5,499 nucleotides of DNA, from assembly GCA_003222065.1 (NCBI GenBank), contig QHUV01000214.1, forward strand, positions 1 to 5,499, written 5' to 3'. Within the stretch, counting starts at the first letter, position 1, and each line of letters starts with the position of its first letter. Under the pieces are notes generated by a model. The model saw nothing but the letters and a program-made list of their open reading frames with translations, was not told where the DNA came from and ran no database searches. Of the stretch, positions 1-5,499 are shown in pieces. The stretch is from Gemmatimonadota bacterium. Lineage in GTDB: Bacteria; Gemmatimonadota; Gemmatimonadetes; Gemmatimonadales; Gemmatimonadaceae. Made by a program: the position numbers and the translations under genes.

Positions 1-665
1 CGTCCCGAGGGGGATGCCGCCATCGGCGCACCCGCCTGACTGACGGGGAATCCGTTGTCGGCGCGCGTCGCCGGAGCGCTGGAATCGGCGCCCTCTCCAC
101 TCGACACTGGGCCGCGCGCCGAAATCGTGATCGTGTCCACCATGGGCGTGGCGCTGTGCAGACGCGCCGAATCCCTGGCCATCCCTTTGCGGAATTCCTT
201 CGCCTGGAATTCCTTGGCGATGAGCGGGATGTAGGTGGACACGATCGCGAAATAGGTCAGGCCGACAGCGAGCGTCTGGTATGCCCGGCCGCCGCGACCG
301 CCGGAGCCTTTTCGGACGGCGCTCCCGACCATGAACCCGACGGCGATTGCAACCAACCCGAATTCGCGTCCGGTGATTGCCGCGACAGCGAAGTACAAGA
401 GGGATCCGGCAATGGCAGCGAGGACGCCGAGCCCGGTCGCGCGCAGTGCGCGGTGAAGTCGCGTGCCCGCCGGCCGATCGAGAGCGGCGCGACATGACGC
501 ACAGACAACCGAGCCATTCACCTGGTAGTAGCTGCTGGTGATCGGCTTCGAGCAGGCTTTGCAGGTGGTGTTCGGGGACGCCGAACCTGGCGACGCCGCG
601 GATTCGGCGACGTCGAACTGCATCGGATCGGAGCCCGGGACCTGAGAGTTGCCGTCAGCGCTCAT
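1..665 (-). CDS. Zinc-finger multi-pass membrane protein of unknown function, C-terminus cut by the window edge
   Basis: An open frame of 221 codons runs from an ATG at 665 to the left edge without a stop, so the C-terminus is missing. A Ser/Ala-rich leader (residues 1-33) is followed by a C-X2-C-X16-C-X2-C set (Cys35, Cys38, Cys55, Cys58; TCKAC and VCASC), which looks like a zinc ribbon or treble clef. Three hydrophobic stretches follow at about 77-97, 101-116 and 130-150. The short loop between the second and third is very basic and Gly-rich (VRKGSGGRGGRAYQ). After the last helix come a KEFQA/KEFRK repeat (15-bp tandem DNA repeat near 191-215) and a Ser/Ala/Pro-rich tail. The ATG at 665 is the first start after an in-frame stop at 690-692. 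The Shine-Dalgarno match is poor: GGAG lies about 16 nt upstream. From memory, similar proteins are common and uncharacterised in Acidobacteriota-like genomes. The membrane zinc-protein reading is solid; no function can be assigned. Confidence 0.82.
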   Translation of the reverse strand, partial: MSADGNSQVPGSDPMQFDVAESAASPGSASPNTTCKACSKPITSSYYQVNGSVVCASCRAALDRPAGTRLHRALRATGLGVLAAIAGSLLYFAVAAITGREFGLVAIAVGFMVGSAVRKGSGGRGGRAYQTLAVGLTYFAIVSTYIPLIAKEFQAKEFRKGMARDSARLHSATPMVDTITISARGPVSSGEGADSSAPATRADNGFPVSQAGAPMAASPSG

Positions 666-743
666 GGCGGGGAATGAGGTTCTCCAGCATCACGAGTCAG
701 ACGATCGTGGCGGCCTCGACGGCACGGGCTCGCTGGCGGTCGT

Positions 744-763
744 GCAAGCGCTGGCGCGCTTGC
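744..763. repeat. Perfect 8-bp hairpin between the DUF2199 gene and the zinc-finger gene
   Basis: GCAAGCGC (744-751) and GCGCTTGC (756-763) form a perfect 8-bp stem with a 4-base loop. It lies in the 151-bp gap between the DUF2199 stop codon and the start of the leftward zinc-finger gene. No T-run follows on either strand, so it is not a classical intrinsic terminator. It could weaken read-through, or be a chance GC-rich palindrome. The rest of the gap (666-816) shows no convincing gene or promoter. Confidence 0.35.
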
Positions 764-816
764 TCCCGCTCCGCTCGCCGGGCCTACAGTCCTAGCTAAA
801 TGCTCAACGCTCAGCG

Positions 817-1368
817 CTACCGGTGGCGGGGATGCATGATCCGCTCGACGATCTGCTGGACGCGCCAGGGGTTCACGCCATCGCGCTGCTCGAGGGCCAG
901 CGGATGATCGGTCGCCTCGAGTTGCACGAACGGACGCGACGGCCAGGGGCGGACATGGACGGCGGTCTTTAGTAACTGTGTATCGGGATAGCCGGGAATG
1001 GCGGTACAGAGCCATCCGAAGTACGTCGAGCCTTGATGACGATTGACATCGTCGAAGCTCGCCGAGTAGCGCGCGAAGCTGTCCCGGCTGAGCGACAGCC
1101 ACACGCCGTAGTTCAAGGGCTCCCGGTATCCGCGAACGGGTATCTCGAGGCATCCCCTGATGAAGAACCACTCATTGTCGATGACGCATGCATCGTCCGA
1201 GAGGACGGCTCGCTGCGCCCGTTCGGTCTCGGGGACGGCGAGGTACTGGGCGGGGAAATCCCAGCCGAAGCTCGGAATTCCCTCATGCGTCTCGCCGCAG
1301 CTCGCGCACTCGAAGCGAAAGGGCTCAGAATCTTGAAAGCCGACCGTGGTTTGAATCGGATGCGTCAT
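817..1368 (-). CDS. DUF2199 family protein
   Basis: This 183-residue protein matches my memory of the DUF2199 family along its whole length. It has an N-terminal ECASCGETHEG (Cys21, Cys24, a possible half zinc knuckle), SFGWDFPAQY, then CVIDNEWFFIRGCLEIPV (residues 61-78), YGVWLSLS (87-94), YFGWLCTAIPGYP (116-128), the KTAVHVRP block (134-141) and TDHPLALEQRDG (153-164). The function of the family is unknown; there is no signal peptide or membrane segment, so it is probably cytoplasmic. The frame extends up to 1449, but the ATG at 1368 is preferred: it has GGAG six bases upstream, and the extra 27 residues do not resemble the family. A strong 14-bp inverted repeat separates it from the upstream hydrolase gene and a 16-bp palindrome lies before its start, suggesting its own transcription unit. 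It uses adjacent rare TTA and CTA leucine codons near 967-972. Confidence 0.9.
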   Translation of the reverse strand: MTHPIQTTVGFQDSEPFRFECASCGETHEGIPSFGWDFPAQYLAVPETERAQRAVLSDDACVIDNEWFFIRGCLEIPVRGYREPLNYGVWLSLSRDSFARYSASFDDVNRHQGSTYFGWLCTAIPGYPDTQLLKTAVHVRPWPSRPFVQLEATDHPLALEQRDGVNPWRVQQIVERIMHPRHR

Positions 1369-1374
1369 CGCATT

Positions 1375-1378
1375 CTCC
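1375..1378 (-). promoter_or_regulatory. Ribosome binding site of the DUF2199 gene
   Basis: On the minus strand GGAG lies six bases before the ATG at 1368. This decides the start against the upstream in-frame start at 1449. Confidence 0.65.
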
Positions 1379-1438
1379 GTCCCGAAGCGTTGCCTCAAAG
1401 GACGATCGAGATGCGTGAAGCGGGACAGACTTTGTGCC

Positions 1439-1454
1439 CGTGATTGCAATCACG
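1439..1454. promoter_or_regulatory. Perfect 16-bp palindrome, candidate operator
   Basis: CGTGATTGCAATCACG reads the same on both strands with no spacer. It lies 70 bp upstream of the DUF2199 start and 105 bp beyond the end of the hydrolase gene. A spacerless palindrome with an AT-rich core in a GC-rich non-coding gap is what a dimeric repressor site looks like. No regulator gene is in the window and no clear -10/-35 pair is visible beside it, so the operator role is inferred. Confidence 0.4.
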
Positions 1455-1522
1455 TTAGGCTTGCGTCGTTCACGAGACGACACGTTGTCGCGCTTCCGGG
1501 CGACTTGACCAACGGCGTCATG

Positions 1523-1569
1523 GCAGCGCGGACAAAGGCGCCGCCACGAGGCTCATTTGTCAGCGCTGC
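1523..1569 (-). terminator. Stem-loop overlapping the stop codon of the serine hydrolase gene
   Basis: The arms 1523-1536 and 1556-1569 match over 13 of 14 positions and enclose 19 bases. On the minus strand the stem begins within the last codons and includes the TGA stop (1562-1560) of the hydrolase gene. The loop holds a GC-rich GGCGGCGCC. No U-run follows, so it is not a textbook Rho-independent terminator. Its position suggests termination or protection of the mRNA 3' end. It separates the hydrolase from the DUF2199 gene. Confidence 0.45.
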
Positions 1570-3107
1570 GCGCTCGCCCTCTGCCGTTCGACGCGCCGTA
1601 GCATTGCACCGCCGAGATCGAGTCGGCTCGGCACTCCGTCACGACCGATCGTGAAGGTCGCGAACTGCGTTCCTTCCCACGAATTGTCCCAGCGCAGGCG
1701 AAAGGTGTCGTACTCCCAATGCTCGAGCGTGCCGACGTGGGTCGAGCTGGCGCGCAGTCGGAGCTTGCCGTTCTCGAGCGACACAGTGACGTCGCCGACG
1801 AGCGAATCAGCGTACGCTCCCGCGTACTGATCGAGCGCCAGCGACGGGTGGGTATTGGGGATGCGACGCGCCTCGGCGCGCCGGCGCGTCGAATCGGCCG
1901 CCGCGCGAATTCCGCCATACAACTTGAGCAGCTCGCCGCTCCAATCGCGCGGCGGATTCCCGAGATAGGCGTCGAACACACGATACATCAACGCGTGTCG
2001 CACTTCGGCGTGATCGAGGTTCGCAAGGACGTACACTCCCAACCGCTCGTCGGGAATGAGACCAATTATCGCGACCATGCCGTCGATGCTGCCGGTGTGG
2101 AAGTCGACCATGCGGCCGCTGTAGTCTTCCTGGAACCAACCAAAGGCGTACGTCATCCAATGGGGCTTCGTTAGGCGCGCCGTCGGATAAAACTCGGCGG
2201 GGGTGACCATTACCTCAGGCTTGAGCCATTCGGAGTAAGTATCCGGCTTGAGCAGCCGGCGGCCGTCAACACGACCGCTGTCGAGGACGAAGCGCGCCCA
2301 CCGCGCCATGTCGGCGACGCTCGCCCATACCGCACCGGCGGACGCGACGGCGTCGACGCTCGCGTTGCCGATGACACGCACCGTGTCCCCGACACGGTAG
2401 TGGGGCGTTGCAACGTTGGTCCGTCGGCGCGCCGAATCGAGCAGTGGAACTGTGTTAGGCATCCCTACGGGGCTGAATATTCTTGTCCTAACGAACTGCT
2501 CCCAGGGCATACCACTCGCTGCCGCGACGATCTGTCCAGCGACGGCATACATGATGTTCTGATAGATGAAGCTCGATCGGAGCGAATACGCCGGCTCCGC
2601 GAAGCGCACGCGGCGGACGACTTCCTCCGGTGAGTTGTCTGTCCGGTACCACAGTACGTCGGCGTTGCCGAGACCCGCTCGATGCGTGAGTAGATCGCGC
2701 ACGGTGAGCTCGCGGGTCGTATATGGATCGGCGAGCTGGAAGCTGGGCAGGATCCTGGTGACGCGATCGTCCCAGCGCAGCTTCCCTTCGTCGACGAGCA
2801 TGCCTATCGAGGCGGCGGTCATCGCCTTCGTTGTCGACCCGATGGCGAAAAGCGTTTGCGTGTCGACGGGAGCGGCCTTTCCGAGCTCGCGTATACCGTA
2901 GCCTTTGGCGAACACGATCCGGCCGTCTTTCACGACGGCAATCGCCAACCCCGGCACCTTCCAGTCGGCGACGGCCTTGGCGGTATACGTGTCGAGGTCG
3001 GCGATGGGATCGCGCGCGAGGCGTGACTGCGCGACCAAGCGCGAGCGGGGCGCGGAGAGGGTGAACGCGGAGAGCAGCCCAACGAGGGCGGCGCGACGGT
3101 TGAGCAT
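1560..3107 (-). CDS. Exported serine hydrolase, beta-lactamase (class C-like) family, with C-terminal DUF3471 domain
   Basis: This 515-residue protein has an N-terminal export signal: MLNRRAALVGLLSAF, an Arg pair then a hydrophobic core, possibly Tat-type, with cleavage probably near residues 26/27. The beta-lactamase/transpeptidase-like domain spans about 35-380. The SxxK motif is S91-T-T-K94, the second motif is Y182-Q-N184, and the KTG box is H337-T-G, a replacement usual in this family's esterases and peptidases. A Gly/Ser-rich GAVWASVADMARW block (about 258-270) is also typical. Residues about 420-505 resemble DUF3471 (LDQYAGAYAD, then a beta-rich tail). Members hydrolyse esters, D-amino-acid peptides or beta-lactams; the substrate cannot be read here, and antibiotic resistance should not be assumed. 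The ATG at 3107 is preferred because it puts the signal peptide at the N-terminus; a GTG at 3170 would bury it. The Shine-Dalgarno is weak. It diverges from the prolyl oligopeptidase. Confidence 0.92.
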   Translation of the reverse strand: MLNRRAALVGLLSAFTLSAPRSRLVAQSRLARDPIADLDTYTAKAVADWKVPGLAIAVVKDGRIVFAKGYGIRELGKAAPVDTQTLFAIGSTTKAMTAASIGMLVDEGKLRWDDRVTRILPSFQLADPYTTRELTVRDLLTHRAGLGNADVLWYRTDNSPEEVVRRVRFAEPAYSLRSSFIYQNIMYAVAGQIVAAASGMPWEQFVRTRIFSPVGMPNTVPLLDSARRRTNVATPHYRVGDTVRVIGNASVDAVASAGAVWASVADMARWARFVLDSGRVDGRRLLKPDTYSEWLKPEVMVTPAEFYPTARLTKPHWMTYAFGWFQEDYSGRMVDFHTGSIDGMVAIIGLIPDERLGVYVLANLDHAEVRHALMYRVFDAYLGNPPRDWSGELLKLYGGIRAAADSTRRRAEARRIPNTHPSLALDQYAGAYADSLVGDVTVSLENGKLRLRASSTHVGTLEHWEYDTFRLRWDNSWEGTQFATFTIGRDGVPSRLDLGGAMLRRVERQRASAQR

Positions 3108-3159
3108 GCAAGTCTCGTGAGGAGGGCCGAGGGATGTTAGCGTCAGAGCATCGGCGACG

Positions 3160-3192
3160 CGAGCCGACACCCTCTCCCAGCGTGCCGGCTCG
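3160..3192. repeat. 11-bp inverted repeat in the divergent promoter region
   Basis: CGAGCCGACAC (3160-3170) and GTGCCGGCTCG (3182-3192) are inverted copies with one mismatch and an 11-base spacer. In a leftward transcript the mismatch becomes a G-U pair, giving a continuous 11-bp stem. The centre lies 69 bp from the hydrolase ATG and 85 bp from the peptidase ATG. It may be a dimer binding site controlling one or both genes, or a 5' leader hairpin. Confidence 0.4.
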
Positions 3193-3250
3193 TCACCGAG
3201 CGCTGGATGCCGAGCGCCTCATGGCGTAGACTCGGGGTCGAGATCACAAC

Positions 3251-3255
3251 GGGAG
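3251..3255 (+). promoter_or_regulatory. Ribosome binding site of the prolyl oligopeptidase gene
   Basis: GGGAG lies five bases before the ATG at 3261. The in-frame ATG at 3207 has no such site, and starting there would push the signal peptide 18 residues inward, so 3261 is the chosen start. Confidence 0.75.
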
Positions 3256-3260
3256 CTCTC

Positions 3261-5423
3261 ATGCTGCAGGTCCATCGAACGCGTCTCCTGCTTGCCGCCG
3301 TCGCCGTCACGCTCGCGGCGCCAGGCGCGAACGCACAGGTCCAGCAAGGCCAGCGACTGACTTATCCGGAATCGAAGAAGATCGAGCAGACGGACGACTT
3401 CTTTGGCCAAAAGGTGGCCGACCCTTATCGCTGGATGGAGGATCTCAATGCACCCGACGTCGCCGACTGGGTGCGTCGCGAAAATGCGGTGACGGAGCAG
3501 TACTTCTCGCAGCTCGGCATGCTCGCGCACTTCAAGAATCGAATCACCGAGCTATGGAACTATCCGAAGGTCTCGTTGCCATTTCGGGTCGGTGGACGGT
3601 TGTACTACGCGCGGAACAGCGGCCTGCAGCGGCAGAGCGTCTTCTTCAGCCGCGAGTCGTTAGGCGGACCGGCGAAGTTGGTGCTCGACCCGAACACGCT
3701 GTCGGCCGACGGCTCGATCGCACTTGCCGGTTTCTCGCCGTCCCCGGATGGGCATTATCTGGCGTACGGCATTTCAGAGGGCGGCGCCGATTGGCGTACG
3801 CTGCTGGTGCGTGAGCTGACGACGGGAAAGCAGTTGGCTGACACGGTGCGTTGGCTCAAAGGCGGCGGCATGAGCTGGACGAAGGATGGACGTGGCTTCT
3901 ACTACTCGCGCTTTCCGCAGCCCGAGGCGGGCAAGCAGCTGCAGAACGCCATTCGCGACGAGAAGATGTACTACCACCGCATCGGCACGCCCCAGTCGCA
4001 GGACGTGTTGATCTACGAGCGGCCCGACCATCCCGACTGGTTTGTGGGCGGCGGCGTCACCGAGGACGGTCGCTACCTATTGGTGTTTGTGAATCGTGGA
4101 ACCGAGCCGCAGAACCGGCTCTACGTCGCCGACCTCGGTGATCCCAAGCAGCCGAAGGTCGACGCGGCGATCCGCCCTCTGTTCGAGAAGGGCGACGCCT
4201 CGTACTCCCCGATCGGCAACGTCGGCTCGACCATGTACATGCAGACCGATCGCGATGCCGAGCGGAGCAAGGTCGTCGCCTTGGACGTTGCGTCTCCCGA
4301 ACGGTGGCGCACGGTGATTCCCGAGCAGCCGAACGCGATCGATCAGATTGCGATGTACAAAGGTGGCATCGCCGTGAACTATCTCGAGGACGTGAAGGCG
4401 CACGTTAGGCTCTACGGTCTCGATGGAAGGTCAGTCGGCGACTTGACGCTGCCCGGTATCGGCTCGCTCCAGGGCCTCTCGACGCGCGAAGACACGCCGG
4501 AAATCTTCTACGGATTCACGTCGCCGCTCTATCCAACGACCGCATTCCGATACGATCCGGCGACCAAGAAGAGCACGCCCTTCGAGGCCCCGAAGCTCAG
4601 CTTCGACGCGAGCCGATACGAGACGCGCGCCCTCTTCGCGGCGTCGAAGGACGGCACGCGGGTGCCGTTGTTCGTGACGCTGAAGAAGGGTCTTACGCTC
4701 GACGGGAACAATCCGGCGATGCTCTACGGCTACGGCGGCTTCGATATCAGCACGACACCGGGCTTCCGTCCCGACGTCCTCGCCTGGCTGGAGCAGGGCG
4801 GCATTTGGGCGACGGCGAGCATGCGCGGCGGCGCCGAGTACGGTGAGGCGTGGCATAAGGCGGGAATGTTCGAGAAGAAGCAAAACGTCTTCGACGATTT
4901 CATCGCCGCCGCGGAGTATTTAGTAAATGAGAAATACACGTCGCCGGCAAAGCTCGGCATCATGGGTGGATCGAACGGCGGGCTGCTCGTCGGCGCCGTG
5001 GAAGAGCAGCGCCCGGACCTCTTCGCCGTTGCGCTCCCCGCGGTCGGCGTGATGGACATGCTGCGCTACCACAAGTTCACGGGGGGCGGCGCGTGGTCCA
5101 CCGAATACGGCTCGGCCGACGACTCGACGCAGTTTCAGTATTTAGTGAAGTATTCCCCGGTGCATAACGTGAAGGCGGGGATGTGCTATCCGGCGACCCT
5201 GATCACGACGGCGGATCACGACGATCGCGTGGTGCCGAGCCACTCGTTCAAGTTCGCCGCGGCGATGCAGGCGGCGCAGGGGTGCGCGAAGCCGGTACTG
5301 ATACGTGTCGAGACGCAAGGCTCGCATGGCTATCGCCCGACGGACAAACGGATCGCCGAGCTGGCGGACGAATGGGCGTTCACCGCGGCGAATACGGGGG
5401 TGACGACGAAAGTCACGCCGTGA
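3261..5423 (+). CDS. Secreted prolyl oligopeptidase (family S9A)
   Basis: This 720-residue serine peptidase should cleave short peptides after proline, probably in the periplasm. A signal peptide (MLQVHRTRLLLAAVAVTLAA, likely cut after ANA at residue 25) is followed by the family's N-terminal YPESKK...DPYRWMED block (about 35-62) and a beta-propeller to about 430, which limits access to small peptides. The alpha/beta-hydrolase domain covers about 465-715. It holds YGYGGFDIS (near 489), nucleophile Ser571 in GGSNGG, Trp612 in AWSTEYG (the proline-stacking Trp), Asp654 and Arg656 in HDDRVVP, and His689 in GSHGY. The triad is complete and the 41-residue Ser-Trp spacing matches the porcine enzyme as I recall it. 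The length fits bacterial exported S9A enzymes. The start at 3261 has a good Shine-Dalgarno and exposes the signal peptide. It is divergent from a second exported serine hydrolase, suggesting a role in extracellular peptide use. All three of its TTA codons are followed by G. Confidence 0.96.
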   Translation: MLQVHRTRLLLAAVAVTLAAPGANAQVQQGQRLTYPESKKIEQTDDFFGQKVADPYRWMEDLNAPDVADWVRRENAVTEQYFSQLGMLAHFKNRITELWNYPKVSLPFRVGGRLYYARNSGLQRQSVFFSRESLGGPAKLVLDPNTLSADGSIALAGFSPSPDGHYLAYGISEGGADWRTLLVRELTTGKQLADTVRWLKGGGMSWTKDGRGFYYSRFPQPEAGKQLQNAIRDEKMYYHRIGTPQSQDVLIYERPDHPDWFVGGGVTEDGRYLLVFVNRGTEPQNRLYVADLGDPKQPKVDAAIRPLFEKGDASYSPIGNVGSTMYMQTDRDAERSKVVALDVASPERWRTVIPEQPNAIDQIAMYKGGIAVNYLEDVKAHVRLYGLDGRSVGDLTLPGIGSLQGLSTREDTPEIFYGFTSPLYPTTAFRYDPATKKSTPFEAPKLSFDASRYETRALFAASKDGTRVPLFVTLKKGLTLDGNNPAMLYGYGGFDISTTPGFRPDVLAWLEQGGIWATASMRGGAEYGEAWHKAGMFEKKQNVFDDFIAAAEYLVNEKYTSPAKLGIMGGSNGGLLVGAVEEQRPDLFAVALPAVGVMDMLRYHKFTGGGAWSTEYGSADDSTQFQYLVKYSPVHNVKAGMCYPATLITTADHDDRVVPSHSFKFAAAMQAAQGCAKPVLIRVETQGSHGYRPTDKRIAELADEWAFTAANTGVTTKVTP

Positions 5424-5429
5424 GCTGAT

Positions 5430-5482
5430 TGTCATCCCGAGCGCAGCGAGGGATCTGCTGCTCGCGGAGCGAGCAGCAGATC
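5430..5482 (+). repeat. Intergenic repeat element with a perfect 14-bp hairpin, possible terminator
   Basis: Seven bases after the peptidase stop begins TGTCATCCCGAGCGCAGCGA, followed by GGGATCTGCTG. I recognise this as a type of dispersed intergenic element found in many unrelated bacterial genomes; this is memory, not a search. It runs into a perfect inverted repeat: 5452-5465 pairs with 5469-5482 over 14 bp around a GGA loop. The expected mirror-image right arm (ending in GGGATGACA) is not seen: after 5482 the sequence is TTCCTATGGGAGTCGCA. The hairpin probably terminates or stabilises the peptidase mRNA, although only a weak T-rich run (TCTTCCT) follows. Nothing else is visible to the window end. 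Confidence 0.6.
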
Positions 5483-5499
5483 TTCCTATGGGAGTCGCA

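Larger units (their letters stand above)
3108..3260. promoter_or_regulatory. Shared divergent upstream region of the two exported hydrolases
   Basis: These 153 bp separate the two divergent starts and must hold, or lie within, the promoters for both genes. On the minus strand TAACAT (3139-3134) lies 26 bp before the hydrolase ATG and resembles a -10 box in four of six positions, but no good -35 is seen. On the plus strand TAGACT near 3227-3232 is a weaker candidate for the peptidase. Positions 3160-3192 carry an inverted repeat, listed separately. Confidence 0.4.

Noticed and set aside
156..497. Rightward 113-codon open frame antisense to the zinc-finger membrane protein
   Set aside because: The translation is charged and low in complexity. 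The opposite strand carries a coherent protein with paired cysteines and membrane helices over the same bases.
800..820. Small palindrome AGCGCT and CGCTCAGCG words after the DUF2199 stop as a terminator
   Set aside because: The loop would be one or two bases and no T-run follows, so no stable hairpin forms.
662..1171. Leftward 169-codon open frame whose stop overlaps the zinc-finger gene start (ATGA)
   Set aside because: It overlaps the well-supported DUF2199 gene in another frame on the same strand, its translation is Arg/Ala/Pro-rich with no recognisable domain, and GC-rich DNA readily gives such frames. The ATGA overlap looks coincidental.
1033..1443. Rightward 136-codon open frame antisense to the DUF2199 gene
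   Set aside because: It lies almost wholly antisense to a recognised family member, has no Shine-Dalgarno site and resembles no family I know.
1369..1449. N-terminal extension of the DUF2199 protein from a start at 1449
   Set aside because: The extension overlaps the 16-bp palindrome, has no family similarity and no better ribosome site. The ATG at 1368 has GGAG at ideal spacing.
1560..3107. True antibiotic-resistance beta-lactamase
   Set aside because: The SxxK and YxN motifs are present, but the HTG in place of KTG and the C-terminal DUF3471 domain point to the broad esterase/peptidase branch. There is no resistance context or regulator beside it.
2488..3111. Leftward 207-codon open frame inside the serine hydrolase gene
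   Set aside because: It is a very Arg-rich alternative-frame shadow of the hydrolase, which has all its catalytic motifs in the other frame.
3108..3170. GTG start at 3170 for the serine hydrolase
   Set aside because: It would put 21 polar residues ahead of the signal peptide, and its purine-rich tract directly abuts the GTG with no usable spacing.

Overview
The window is GC-rich, with tightly packed genes and strong G/C preference at third codon positions. Gene content and protein style (exported prolyl oligopeptidase, exported beta-lactamase-fold hydrolase with a DUF3471 tail, DUF2199, a zinc-finger membrane protein) fit a soil-type bacterium such as Gemmatimonadota or Acidobacteriota. That placement is recalled protein style, not a database match. 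There are no RNA genes, CRISPR arrays, insertion sequences or phage genes.

Layout. Three genes read leftward. From right to left they are a secreted serine beta-lactamase-family hydrolase (1560-3107), a DUF2199 protein (817-1368) and a zinc-finger membrane protein that runs off the left edge (665 to below 1). One gene reads rightward: a secreted family S9A prolyl oligopeptidase (3261-5423), divergent from the hydrolase across a 153-bp shared upstream region. The last 76 bases hold what looks like an intergenic repeat element containing a perfect 14-bp hairpin.

How it fits together. The divergent pair are both predicted to be exported serine hydrolases and may share control; an 11-bp inverted repeat lies between them. 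The three leftward genes are separated by gaps of 191 and 151 bp, each holding a hairpin or palindrome, so they look like separately controlled units rather than a tight operon. No defence system, biosynthetic cluster or mobile element is visible.

The signals least explained by ordinary annotation are an orientation-biased heptamer (GTTAGGC, five copies, all on the + strand, often using rare codons), a perfect 16-bp palindrome upstream of the DUF2199 gene, and the uncharacterised zinc-finger membrane protein.
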